NCBI RefSeq assembly: GCF_036227265.1
Contig: NZ_CP109446.1
Location: 7,953,001-8,017,000, forward strand
DNA: 64,000 nt
DNA from: Streptomyces sp. NBC_01476
Lineage (GTDB): Bacteria > Actinomycetota > Actinomycetes > Streptomycetales > Streptomycetaceae
Direction of reading: 5' to 3'
Positions within the stretch are counted from its first letter, which is position 1. Each line of letters starts with the position of its first letter. Of this stretch, positions 8,511 through 16,090 are shown piece by piece. Position numbers and translations under genes: made by a program. Under the pieces are notes generated by a model. That model did no database searches and was not told the origin of the DNA. It saw only the letters and a program-made list of their open reading frames with translations.

Positions 8511-8635
8511 AGGCACCCGCACAGCCCGGCGACCGGCTCCCGGCAAGGGATGGGTCGTCGCCCGGCTGTGCCCCGGTACGCCCGGATGTCCGCTCGCACC
8601 CGCCCGCCTCGGGCGGTCGAAGGAGTTGCCTCACC

Positions 8636-9355
8636 ATGACGACACGTCACTTCCCGCTCCGGCTCCGCCGGAGCGCGGCCCTCACCGTCACGGGCGCCGC
8701 GGCGGTCCTGCTGCTCGCCGCCTGCGGCAGCGACGGCGCCACGGAGCCCTCCCACCACGACATGGGCGCGATGCACAGCACCCCGTCGGCATCGGCCCCG
8801 GCCGCAACCCACAACGACCAGGACGTCGCCTTCGCGCTGGCGATGATCCCCCACCACCAGCAGGCTGTCGCGATGGCCGGCCTCGCCGCCACGCGGGCGC
8901 GGTCGCAGGCCGTCAAAGACCTCGCCGTCACGATCGAGCGGGCCCAGGACCCGGAGATCACCGCCATGTCCGGGTGGCTGGCCGGGTGGGGGCGGAGCGT
9001 GCCCTCGGCCGGCGCCTCGGCGACCGACGGGACGGCGGGCGGCAACGGCACCGGCGGCACCAGCGGCACCGGCGGGATGGAAGGTATGGACGGGATGGGT
9101 GGCATGGACCATTCCGCCGGCTCGATGCCCGGCATGATGAGCGACGCCGAGATGGGCCGGCTGGCGAAGTCCTCCGGTGCCGCGTTCGACAGCGCGTTCC
9201 TGCGGATGATGATCAGCCACCACCAGGGCGCGATCGCCATGGCCAGGACCGAGCAGTCCAAGGGCTCCTACGGTCCGGCCAGGCAGCTCGCCGCGTCGAT
9301 CATCGGCTCGCAGTCCACCGAGATCGCCAGGATGAACCAGCTGCTCGGCCGGTAA
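8636..9355 (+). CDS. DUF305 lipoprotein (ferritin-like four-helix, Met/His-rich)
   Basis: 239-residue exported lipoprotein with a twin-basic N-region and lipobox LLLAACGSDG, with the lipidated Cys near residue 30. Two DUF305 repeats each carry an HH motif: ALAMIPHHQQAVAMA (about 65-79) and LRMMISHHQGAIAMA (about 187-201). Between them lies a Gly/Met-rich linker (GGMEGMDGMGGMDHSAGSMPGMMS). DUF305 proteins are commonly linked to copper handling. AGGAG seven to ten bases upstream supports ATG 8636; the longer open frame upstream is unsupported. Its stop lies inside a 12-bp tandem duplication and is followed by a strong hairpin. Confidence 0.88.
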   Translation: MTTRHFPLRLRRSAALTVTGAAAVLLLAACGSDGATEPSHHDMGAMHSTPSASAPAATHNDQDVAFALAMIPHHQQAVAMAGLAATRARSQAVKDLAVTIERAQDPEITAMSGWLAGWGRSVPSAGASATDGTAGGNGTGGTSGTGGMEGMDGMGGMDHSAGSMPGMMSDAEMGRLAKSSGAAFDSAFLRMMISHHQGAIAMARTEQSKGSYGPARQLAASIIGSQSTEIARMNQLLGR

Positions 9356-9370
9356 GAAGGCCGGTAAGAA
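9347..9370 (+). repeat. 12-bp exact tandem duplication spanning a stop codon
   Basis: GGCCGGTAAGAA occurs at 9347-9358 and again at 9359-9370. The first copy encodes the last codons and TAA of the DUF305 gene, so the duplication repeats the gene end. Confidence 0.85.
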
Positions 9371-9377
9371 GGCGAAA

Positions 9378-9418
9378 GCCCGGGCGGGAGCACCCGCGAC
9401 ACCCGCTCCCGCCCGGGC
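9378..9418 (+). terminator. Perfect 13-bp hairpin after the DUF305 gene
   Basis: GCCCGGGCGGGAG (9378-9390) pairs fully with CTCCCGCCCGGGC (9406-9418) around a 15-nt loop. There is no U-run, as is common in actinobacteria. It separates convergent genes and may work in both directions. Confidence 0.75.
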
Positions 9419-9435
9419 CGCCCGGCGCGTGGCGG

Positions 9436-9912
9436 CTACGCGGCCTTCAGCGGCCGGTCCGGGCGGCATACGGGACAGGGCACGGTGTCGTCACGGAGGA
9501 GCGCGTCGCGTGCCTCTTCCGAACTGGCGGCGGCGGACATGTCGCGGACGGCCCGGCAGGTGCCGCGGTGGACGACCCGCGCCGGCCCGGGTGCGCGACC
9601 GATGTAGACCGGCCGCTCGATCCGCCAGTCGGGGGCGACACCGTACCGCTCGGTGGGCACCCGCCCGTACGCCTGCCCGGGCACCTGCTCGCACAGCTCG
9701 GCCGGCACCCGGAAACTCACCGGCGCGGGCGCCACCCGCAGCCTTCCACTCTCCTCGACCTGGGACGGCACGTGGATCCGCACGTCGTACCACCAGCTGC
9801 CGTCGCGCTCCTTCCGCCGTGTCCGCACCACGGCATGCACCACTTGGCCGTCCGGCAGGCGCACCTTCACCAGGGGGCCGTCGGCCTGTCGCGGTACCTC
9901 TTCCTCACGCAC
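9436..9912 (-). CDS. DUF6233-like hypothetical protein
   Basis: 158-residue soluble protein with no known catalytic motif. The first half is a small beta-rich region (PLVKVRLPDGQVVHAVVRTRRKERDGSWWYDVRI). The second half has a pattern seen in Streptomyces DUF6233 proteins: PDWRIERPVYIGRAPGPARVVHRGTCRAV followed by a C-terminal CPVCRP, giving three Cys and one His that could bind zinc. The GTG start at 9912 lacks a clear ribosome-binding site and lies next to an AT-rich stretch (TTCTATTTTAGTTC in plus orientation) that could be its promoter. Function unknown; these genes often occur in many copies in Streptomyces genomes. Confidence 0.6.
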   Translation of the reverse strand: MREEEVPRQADGPLVKVRLPDGQVVHAVVRTRRKERDGSWWYDVRIHVPSQVEESGRLRVAPAPVSFRVPAELCEQVPGQAYGRVPTERYGVAPDWRIERPVYIGRAPGPARVVHRGTCRAVRDMSAAASSEEARDALLRDDTVPCPVCRPDRPLKAA

Positions 9913-10231
9913 CGTTCTATTTTAGTTCGAATCCAAACCAAGGGCAGCGCCCGGCGGGGGTGTCCTGTGTCATCGAAGTTCGATCAGTACGGCAGTTGCC
10001 GTCCGGCAGCCGGCCATCGAGCCGGGCGAGACACTGATCGACCCCATGGCCGACAAGGGCCTCCTCCCACAACAGATCTGGGACCGCCTTGACGACGACC
10101 ACGGCACAGCCGTGAGCAACCTCGCAGCGGTCGTCCGTCACGTCGCCGCCCGGCGTCTCGCCACGCTCAGGACCGACCCCAGCAGCGAAACCCAGTAGCT
10201 GCCGGGCCCGGCTCCGCCTACGGTCGCCCGC
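9913..10231. other. Intergenic patch with palindrome and a gene remnant
   Basis: 319 bp without a complete gene. It begins with an AT-rich run (9916-9940), carries an odd-centred palindrome ATCGAAGTTCGAT (9972-9984) and a short open frame to 10198. A TACGGT -10-like box at 10219-10224 lies eight bases before the methyltransferase ATG. Confidence 0.5.
10046..10198 (+). pseudogene. Possible gene remnant or small ORF, 50 residues
   Basis: ATG 10046 to TAG 10196-10198 encodes a 50-residue helical-looking peptide (DKGLLPQQIWDRLDDD, then LAAVVRHVAARRLATL). The same frame stays open upstream to at least 9962 without a start codon and reads plausibly (AIEPGETLIDPMADKG), which suggests a 5'-truncated gene. 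No ribosome-binding site precedes the ATG. I do not recognise a family. Confidence 0.35.
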
Positions 10232-10957
10232 ATGGCTGACGAGTGCTTCGCACATCCACGGCTCGCCGCGATCTATGACCCGCTCGACCCCGACCGCAGC
10301 GACCTCGACGCATACCTCGCGATGGCACAAGAGCTTGAGGCACGCAGCGTGCTGGACATCGGCTGCGGAACGGGAGTTTTCGCGCTCCTTCTGGCCGATC
10401 GCGGGATCGAGGTCACCGGGGTCGATCCCGCTCGTGCCTCCATCGACGTGGCCCGGGCCAAGCCCGGCGGCGAACGGGTGCGCTGGATCTGCGGCCATGC
10501 CACAGGCCTCCCGCCACTGCAGGCCGACCTCGCGACGATGACGGCGAACGTCGCCCAGGCCATCGTCGATCCGCGGACATGGCAGAGGACGCTGCGGAAA
10601 TCCCACGACGCACTGCGGCCCGGCGGGCATCTCGTCTTCGAGACCCGCGATCCCGCCAGGCGCGCCTGGGAGGAGTGGACCCGCGAAAACTCATACAGCG
10701 TGACGGAGATCCCGGGCGTCGGCTCCGTCGAGAACTGGGTCCAACTGATCGAGGTCTGCGTGCCGTTGGTGACGTTCCGCTGGACCTACGTGTTCGCCGT
10801 GGACGGACAGGTGCTGACGTCGGAGTCGACGTTGCGCTTCCGCGAGCGGAAGGAAGTCGAACGGGACCTGGTCGCGCACGGCTTCGTGGTGGAGGACGTC
10901 CGCGATGCGCCGGACCGGCCAGGAAGGGAGTTTGTCTTCCTCGCGCGACGCACCTGA
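10232..10957 (+). CDS. Class I SAM-dependent methyltransferase
   Basis: 241-residue methyltransferase with motif I VLDIGCGTGVFALLL (about residues 40-54), acidic motif VTGVDPARASI and the LRPGGHLVFETRD strand typical of the UbiE/Methyltransf_11/25 group. Substrate unknown. The ATG at 10232 has no ribosome-binding site; a TACGGT box ending at 10224 would place transcription start at 10231, so the mRNA is probably near-leaderless. Third codon positions contain noticeably more A/T than in neighbouring genes (for example GCA, CAT, CCA, TAT, CAA, GTT), and the upstream region holds a gene remnant, so lateral acquisition is plausible. Confidence 0.8.
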   Translation: MADECFAHPRLAAIYDPLDPDRSDLDAYLAMAQELEARSVLDIGCGTGVFALLLADRGIEVTGVDPARASIDVARAKPGGERVRWICGHATGLPPLQADLATMTANVAQAIVDPRTWQRTLRKSHDALRPGGHLVFETRDPARRAWEEWTRENSYSVTEIPGVGSVENWVQLIEVCVPLVTFRWTYVFAVDGQVLTSESTLRFRERKEVERDLVAHGFVVEDVRDAPDRPGREFVFLARRT

Positions 10958-10984
10958 TCCCTGGCGGTAGTGGGAACCCGGACC

Positions 10985-11023
10985 GCAGCGCCCGGCGGGG
11001 GAGACGTGCCCGGCGGGCGCTGC
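10985..11023. terminator. Hairpin between convergent methyltransferase genes
   Basis: GCAGCGCCC (10985-10993) pairs with GGGCGCTGC (11015-11023); the inner GGCGGG/CCCGGC extends the stem with a mismatch. It lies between stops at 10957 and 11028 and probably serves both strands. Confidence 0.55.
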
Positions 11024-11027
11024 CGGG

Positions 11028-11957
11028 TCAGCCGCGGCGCTTGGCCGCGATGGCCGCCTTGGTGATGAAAGGCGGCAGGACGTTCACGGCGAACCGCCGC
11101 AGCGGAGGACGCGTGGTACGGCGGGGCGCCGCGGCGGGGCGGGCCTCCTGGGACGGTTCGGGCTTCGGCGGCGCGGGGTGCCGGGAGACGGGCTGCGGCG
11201 GGAGCTTCGCGTTCTTGCTGCTGATCCGGATGAGCGGCTCGCCCGCGACCGACTCCGTACCGTGCCAGAGGTCGGTGCGGGTCTTGAGCCAGGCGGTCAG
11301 CTCGGTGCGCAGCGCGGTGGGGTCGCCCCAGGTGCCGTAGAGCTTGTTCCCGGTGATGCACAGGACGTGCAGACCGCCGGTGGTCACGGCCTGCCAGGCC
11401 GCCGCAGCGACCCCCGGACAGTGCTCGGCGCGGAAGTCGTCCAGTACGACGACGCCATGCGGCTTGAGCACCGTGCGGGCCGTCTCGATGTCCCCGTGGA
11501 CGTGCTCGTACAGATGGGACGCGTCGACGTGCGCGAAGCGGCAGCTCTCCGCGGGTACGTGCTCGGACACCATCGAGGACAGGCCCTGGAGCACGGTCGG
11601 CAGCTCGTCGTGGAAGGAGAGGTAGTTCGCCTCGAAGGCGCGCCGGGTGAGGGTGGAGTACGACTTGGCCATCTCGGCGCCGTTCGCGGAGTCGTCGGCG
11701 GGCGCGTCGAAGAGGTCGCAGACGGTGAACCGTTCGCCCGGCCGCCGGTAGGAGCCGGTGAATATCGCGCTCTTGCCCATGTACACGCCTACTTCCAGCA
11801 GGTCGCCGGCCTCGGCCAGGCTCTTCTGCCGGGTCAGGAACCAGTCGAAGAGCAGCTGGTCCGCCGGGAAGAACCACCCCTTGACCTCGTCCAGTCCGGT
11901 CGGGGCCGGAAGCTGTTCGACGTCGTCGGAAGACACTTCCGCAGGTGCACTGGTCAT
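11028..11957 (-). CDS. TylF/Methyltransf_24-type SAM methyltransferase
   Basis: 309-residue protein. The SAM site LLEVGVYMGKSAIFTGSY (about residues 54-71) and the later FAHVDASHLYEHVHGDIETA and VVLDDFRAEHCPGV blocks match class I methyltransferases of the TylF/Methyltransf_24 type that act on sugars or glycosylated products, where the DD pair binds a divalent metal. A Pro/Arg-rich C-terminal tail (after about residue 265) ends in a basic ITKAAIAAKRRG segment. ATG 11957 is chosen as the first start that leaves the domain intact; the frame opens slightly further upstream. It may be transcribed from the weak promoter near 12129-12157. Confidence 0.78.
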   Translation of the reverse strand: MTSAPAEVSSDDVEQLPAPTGLDEVKGWFFPADQLLFDWFLTRQKSLAEAGDLLEVGVYMGKSAIFTGSYRRPGERFTVCDLFDAPADDSANGAEMAKSYSTLTRRAFEANYLSFHDELPTVLQGLSSMVSEHVPAESCRFAHVDASHLYEHVHGDIETARTVLKPHGVVVLDDFRAEHCPGVAAAAWQAVTTGGLHVLCITGNKLYGTWGDPTALRTELTAWLKTRTDLWHGTESVAGEPLIRISSKNAKLPPQPVSRHPAPPKPEPSQEARPAAAPRRTTRPPLRRFAVNVLPPFITKAAIAAKRRG

Positions 11958-12704
11958 GGGGATCCGTTCGGAGGTCGCTGCACGCCGGCGCACAGAGCGC
12001 TGGAGATATGCCGTGCATGGGGGTACGACGGGCCACGCTGATTGCCGCGCAGCTTTCTCGTTGCAGGTTGAGCGGAGGCAATGAGCACCTGTCCGCGATG
12101 TGAAAGCGGAACCAAGATCCGTGGCGCGACCCTACAGCACGGGTCGGGGGGAAGTAAGTGCCGAGTAAGGAAAAGGTCAGGGCGGCGATACGGGCCGCTG
12201 GGCTCTGCTCGGACAGATAAGGGCAGGTCAGGAAGGTCGCGGCGCGCGGCATCGATGGTCGCGGACGAGGCAACCAGGCGGTGCGCTGCGGGCTGCGTGC
12301 CCCTCGCGGCGTGGCCGACCTTCAAACGGAATCCGGAGGGGTCGCGGCGGGTTCAACGCGGGCGCCCGGTCGGAAGGCGAACCGCACGCCGGTCGGTCCC
12401 CCTCCACCGAGACCTCCCACAAGCGGCGGCCGGTCCGGGGCCCGGCCACGCGGCGGCCGGCCGGACCCGCTTCGGTCCGATGGACTCACCGCTCCAGTCC
12501 GCGGGGTGAGGGTTCGCCCGGACCGCGGGCAGCTCCGCCCCCGCTTCTGCTGCGAGGTCCGCGGGGCCGGATTCCCGGAGTCCAGGAGGAATCCGGCGAC
12601 TGCGATCACGTCGCCGATCCGGATGACCTCACCGATCTCCTGGGCGGCGAACCCGGCGAACCCCGAGAACCCGGCGAGTCCGGCGGTCCGGCCGCCCGGT
12701 GGAC
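11958..12704. other. 747-bp gap without a recognised gene
   Basis: Open frames here lack coding character. The right half carries imperfect 9-10-bp repeats of GCGAACCCG (12647-12691), just beyond the MarR stop. The left half is relatively A/G-rich (about 12060-12240) and holds a candidate minus-strand promoter. Nothing else is recognised. Confidence 0.5.
12129..12157 (-). promoter_or_regulatory. Weak candidate promoter for the TylF-type methyltransferase
   Basis: On the minus strand TTACTT (12157-12152) and TAGGGT (12134-12129) are separated by 17 bp. It would give a leader of about 165 nt before the ATG at 11957. Confidence 0.25.
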
Positions 12705-13169
12705 TCAGCGGGCCTGCGTAGCCATCCGGCGGGCCAGCGCCAGACCCGACGGCTCGCCGGACACCAGTGCGCGGAGGAAGTCCGCCACGGCGTGGGCGTC
12801 GTACGCCGCCGCGGCCTCGTCGATGCGGCCGTAGAGCCGCTCCTCCACCTCGACCACCTGGCCGGCGGTTGCGGCGCCCTCGGGCGTCAGGGTGAGCGCC
12901 ACCCTGCGGCGGTCCTGCGTGCCCTCGTCGCGGCGGACGAGGCCGGCCGCGACCAGCCGGTCGACCAGGCGGCTGGGGTTGTTGCCCGATTCGCACACCA
13001 GGAGTTCGCCGAGTTCGCTGAGGGCGAGCGGCTGGCGGTCGGCGAGCAGCCGGAGGACCTCGGCCTGGGAGGGGGTGATGCCCAGCGGCCGGAGCTCCTG
13101 CGCCAGCCGGCGGTTGCCCTCGCGCTGGGCCGCCAGAATCAGATAACGGATCTCCTCTGCGGGCCTCAT
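12705..13169 (-). CDS. MarR family transcriptional regulator
   Basis: 154-residue winged-helix regulator. Helix-turn-helix segment ITPSQAEVLRLLADRQPLALSELGELLVCESGNNPSRLVDRLVAAGLVRRDEGTQDRRRVALTLTPEGA spans about residues 30-98, with the classic DxR wing. Expected to be a dimeric repressor relieved by a small ligand or oxidant. It is divergent from an MDR oxidoreductase, and the 115-bp spacer has two near-palindromic sites, the usual arrangement for a MarR repressor controlling itself and an enzyme that removes its inducer. AAAGGTG lies upstream of ATG 13169. Confidence 0.88.
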   Translation of the reverse strand: MRPAEEIRYLILAAQREGNRRLAQELRPLGITPSQAEVLRLLADRQPLALSELGELLVCESGNNPSRLVDRLVAAGLVRRDEGTQDRRRVALTLTPEGAATAGQVVEVEERLYGRIDEAAAAYDAHAVADFLRALVSGEPSGLALARRMATQAR

Positions 13170-13187
13170 CCTGCGATCACCTTTTCC

Positions 13188-13260
13188 ATGTCACGTCATC
13201 GGATGACACGTAACAGCCTAGCCGGAGCCGATGTGTGTCGTGTAATCTAATGTCACGTCA
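13188..13260. promoter_or_regulatory. Candidate MarR operator region with repeated ATGTCACGTCA
   Basis: ATGTCACGTCA occurs at 13188-13198 and 13250-13260. The first copy joins an inverted repeat GTCATC-G-GATGAC (13195-13207). The second overlaps an imperfect TGTCGTG...CACGTCA palindrome containing TAATCT (13243-13248), a good -10 box for the plus-strand gene. Confidence 0.55.
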
Positions 13261-13284
13261 CTCGTTGAGAGAAGGAGCAGCACT

Positions 13285-14337
13285 GTGCCTGGAACCAGGG
13301 ACCTGCACGGCCACGCGTGGGTTGTCGAGACATTCGGCGGCCCCGACACCATGCGCTGGACCGCGACCGTGACCCCCGCCCCGGCGCCCGGACACGCACG
13401 GGTGCGCGTCCTCGCCGCCGGCGTCGGCTTCACCGACCTGATGGCCCGCCAGGGCGACTATCTGCTCCAGCGGAAGGCACCCTTCACGCCCGGCTACGAA
13501 CTCGTCGCGGAAGTCGTCGACTACGCCCCGTCCGCCGGGGACGACCCCCGGGACACGGCCGCACTCGCCCCGGGCACCCTCGTCGCCGCGGCCCTGCCGA
13601 AGATGGCCGCGTACGCCGAATACCTCAACCTCCCCGCGTGGCAGCTCGTCCCGCTCCCGGAGGGGCTCGACCCGGTGGTCGCCGCCGCGGTGCCGCTCGA
13701 CCACCTCACCGCGGTGAGCCTGCTGGAGACACACGCCAGGGTCCGCCGCGGCGACACCCTGCTGATCCAGGGCGCCTCCGGCGGCGTCGGCCGGGCGGTC
13801 GCCCGCCTCGGGCAGCTCGCGGGGCTGCGCATGTACGGGACCGCGTCGGCGCCCGGTGCCGCGGAGCAGCTCGCGCGGTACGGCGTCACGCCTGTCGACT
13901 ACCGGACCCAGGACTTCGAGAAGGTGGTGAGCGCCGCTGAACCCGGGGGTGTCCAGGCGGTGTTCGACCACATCGGCGGCGCCAACCTCGGCAAGGGATA
14001 CCGGCTGCTTGCCCCGGGCGGCACACTCGTCAGCTACGCCTTCACCGGCCGCCCCGGCCGCATGATGCGCGACACGGCGGTCGGCGCGGCCCGGGTGAAA
14101 CTGATGAATCTGCGCCCGGGCCGGCGCACCGCCCTGTGCATGGTGCCCAACGAGCTGAAGGCCGACCACAGTTGGTACCGGGACGCGCTCACCCGGCTGC
14201 TGGCCCTGACCCGCGACGGATCTCTCCGCCCCGCCATCGCCGCCACCCGGCCGCTGCGGGAAGCGGCCGACGTCCACCAGGCGCTGGAGCGGCGGGAGTT
14301 CACCGGAAAGGTGGTGCTCACCACGGCGGGCCACTGA
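13285..14337 (+). CDS. Medium-chain (MDR) NAD(P)H-dependent oxidoreductase, quinone-reductase type
   Basis: 350-residue zinc-independent MDR enzyme: GroES-like N-domain (GFTDLMARQGDYLLQRKAPFTPGYELVAEV) and Rossmann domain with LLIQGASGGVGRAVARLGQLAG at about residues 153-174. No structural or catalytic Cys/His zinc set is seen, as in quinone oxidoreductase or enoyl reductase members. GTG 13285 follows AAGGAG. It is divergent from the MarR gene and probably its target; MarR-MDR pairs commonly answer quinone or electrophile stress. A GC-rich hairpin follows at 14384. Confidence 0.85.
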   Translation: MPGTRDLHGHAWVVETFGGPDTMRWTATVTPAPAPGHARVRVLAAGVGFTDLMARQGDYLLQRKAPFTPGYELVAEVVDYAPSAGDDPRDTAALAPGTLVAAALPKMAAYAEYLNLPAWQLVPLPEGLDPVVAAAVPLDHLTAVSLLETHARVRRGDTLLIQGASGGVGRAVARLGQLAGLRMYGTASAPGAAEQLARYGVTPVDYRTQDFEKVVSAAEPGGVQAVFDHIGGANLGKGYRLLAPGGTLVSYAFTGRPGRMMRDTAVGAARVKLMNLRPGRRTALCMVPNELKADHSWYRDALTRLLALTRDGSLRPAIAATRPLREAADVHQALERREFTGKVVLTTAGH

Positions 14338-14383
14338 GCCCGTCCGGCCGGCCGTGGACCGAGCGAAGGGCGCCCTCCGCAGC

Positions 14384-14417
14384 GCCCTCCGCGGCGGTTT
14401 CCAGCGCCGCGGAGGGC
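14384..14417 (+). terminator. Perfect 13-bp hairpin
   Basis: GCCCTCCGCGGCG (14384-14396) pairs with CGCCGCGGAGGGC (14405-14417), loop GTTTCCAG. It lies between the convergent MDR gene and the small secreted protein gene. GCGCCCTCCGC is tandemly duplicated just before it. Confidence 0.7.
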
Positions 14418-14456
14418 CCCTTCTCGCCGGCGCTCGGCCGGCCGTGCGCCGGCTCC

Positions 14457-14825
14457 TTACGCCAGGGCGCGGACCCGGTAACTCACAGCCGCGTAGGGGA
14501 AGTTCCCCGCATGCAGGCTGCCCAGCACGAAGTGGAGATCGCTCGATGTGCCGGGGGCGCCGGTGCGGCAGCCGGGGTTGAAGTAGACGTCGATGTCCTG
14601 CGCGGAGTAGTTCAGCGCGGACAGAGCCGGCTGGGACAGCGTCTCGCACACCCCTGCCCGGCCCAGGTCGACCGGCGTCGCCGTCCCGGACTGGTTGGTG
14701 CCCGAGTAGAAGGCGGCCGGAGGCAGGGCGGTGGCCGAAGCGGGCTGCATGCCCGCGCCGAGGGCGAGCAGTGCGGCGCCGCCGATCGCCGCGGCCGCGC
14801 CGAACGCCTTGCTGTGTACCGTCAT
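14457..14825 (-). CDS. Small secreted protein, crystallin/I36-inhibitor-like
   Basis: 122-residue precursor with a Sec signal peptide (MTVHSKAF, then AAAAIGGAALLALGAG, cleavage likely after ASA near residue 33). The mature part of about 90 residues is beta-rich with two Cys (GVCETL, NPGCRTG) that can form a disulfide. The pattern YSGTNQSGTATPVD...IDVYFNPGCRTGAP resembles beta/gamma-crystallin or peptidase-inhibitor I36 folds found in many Streptomyces secreted proteins, but similarity is weak. AAAGGTGAG lies just upstream of ATG 14825. Single-gene unit; function unknown. Confidence 0.75.
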   Translation of the reverse strand: MTVHSKAFGAAAAIGGAALLALGAGMQPASATALPPAAFYSGTNQSGTATPVDLGRAGVCETLSQPALSALNYSAQDIDVYFNPGCRTGAPGTSSDLHFVLGSLHAGNFPYAAVSYRVRALA

Positions 14826-15020
14826 GTGACTCACCTTTGATCCGTTGGAGGCAGGACGACCCGGCGGCGCCATGGCGGCATGCGCCGGCACGGCAGCGTT
14901 CGGGCCCCCCGAATGATTGCACCTTCAACTAGCCGCCGAAAGGCGTAATCCGGCCCCGGTGGGCGCGATTGCCCACTCCGCGCGGCGCGGGCCCCGCCGC
15001 ATCCTCGGGGCGCGGCCGTT

Positions 15021-15974
15021 CTAGAGCCAGCCCCGGCGGGCGGCCTGGAGGCCGGCCTGGAAGCGGGTCTGGGCGCCGAGTTCGGCCATGAGGTCGCGGA
15101 CCCGGCGCTGGGCGGTGCGGGGATGCCAGCCCATGTGGCGGGCGATGGCCTCGTCGGTGAGGCCGGCGGCGAGGAGGCCGAGCAGGGTGCTGTGGTGGGC
15201 CTTGCGGGGAGCGTCCGGGGCACCCTGCGTGCCGAAACTGATGGGGACCGCGTCGGCCCAGACCTCCTCGAAGAGGGCGATCAGCGTGTCCAGCAGCGAC
15301 GACTGATGGATGATCAGGGCGCTGTCGCTGGTGGGTGACCGCTCCAGCGAGATCAGCCCGATCCGGTCGTCGGCCAGGAACATCTTGACCGGGACGCCCG
15401 CCGCGACCCGCGCCTGCTCACCGCTCTTGACCAGGTCGCGGACCGCGGCCAGCCGCCCCGGCATGCCGAGCCCTGACCGGTCGTAGACGCAGCGGTACCG
15501 CACGCCGGTCGGCAGCAACTCCGACTCGATGTCGTTGGTCCCCAGGCCGCCGATGTACGGAGGCCGGTCGAAGGCGCTGACCTGCTGCCTGGCGCTGCGC
15601 TGAAGCTGGGCCAGGCGCTGCACCGTCGCCTCACGGGTGGTCACCACCTCGACGATCTCGGTGGGACTGACCGCGCTCTGCCCGGCCCGGAAGCGTTCCA
15701 TCAGGCCGGCCGCGAGCACGCGCACCTGCTGGAGGGCCTGTTCCTGGGAACGGACCAGGACCTCCATCGCCATGTCCGGCCGGGCCGGCTGGTAGCGCAC
15801 CGGCCGCCCCGGCAGCCGGGAGATCAGCCCCTTGGCCTCCAGCGCGGTGAGGGAGGCCGTCACGCGCATACCCGCCAGCCGGCCGCGTATCTCCGCGGTC
15901 GTGGCCGGCGCGCAGTCCAGAAGGGCGAGGTAGACGTCCTGCTGTTCCGGTGTCAGCCCCAGCACTCCAAGCAC
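15021..15974 (-). CDS. TrmB-type sensor plus LuxR-type HTH regulator
   Basis: 317-residue transcription factor. Residues 1-70 are a TrmB-like winged helix (LGLTPEQQDVYLALLDCAPATTAEI...ASLTALEAKGLISRLPGRPVRYQP), the centre is a ligand/regulatory domain, and about residues 255-317 form a LuxR/GerE-like HTH (LLGLLAAGLTDEAIARHMGWHPRTAQRRVRDLMAELG). This two-HTH design is frequent in Streptomyces. It is divergent from the large secreted protease, 116 bp apart, so it is the best candidate regulator of that gene. Confidence 0.85.
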   Translation of the reverse strand: MLGVLGLTPEQQDVYLALLDCAPATTAEIRGRLAGMRVTASLTALEAKGLISRLPGRPVRYQPARPDMAMEVLVRSQEQALQQVRVLAAGLMERFRAGQSAVSPTEIVEVVTTREATVQRLAQLQRSARQQVSAFDRPPYIGGLGTNDIESELLPTGVRYRCVYDRSGLGMPGRLAAVRDLVKSGEQARVAAGVPVKMFLADDRIGLISLERSPTSDSALIIHQSSLLDTLIALFEEVWADAVPISFGTQGAPDAPRKAHHSTLLGLLAAGLTDEAIARHMGWHPRTAQRRVRDLMAELGAQTRFQAGLQAARRGWL

Positions 15975-16090
15975 CGTTCATCACCACCGTATTCACGACA
16001 ACGCCGGGAAGTAGGCCCCCATGCTCCCTTCCAGGCGGGTGCCGGTGCGTGCGAGCGTGACCGGAAACACAGCGATCTTGGGAAGGAGGC

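Noticed and set aside
9922..9943. GTTCGAATC followed by CCAAACCA, resembling the 3' end of a tRNA or an attachment site
   Set aside because: No acceptor, D or anticodon arms can be folded upstream, and no integrase or second copy is seen.
12281..12721. Open frames of 140-220 codons in the 11958-12704 gap
   Set aside because: Pro/Arg/Gly-rich translations without ribosome-binding sites or domains; treated as non-coding.
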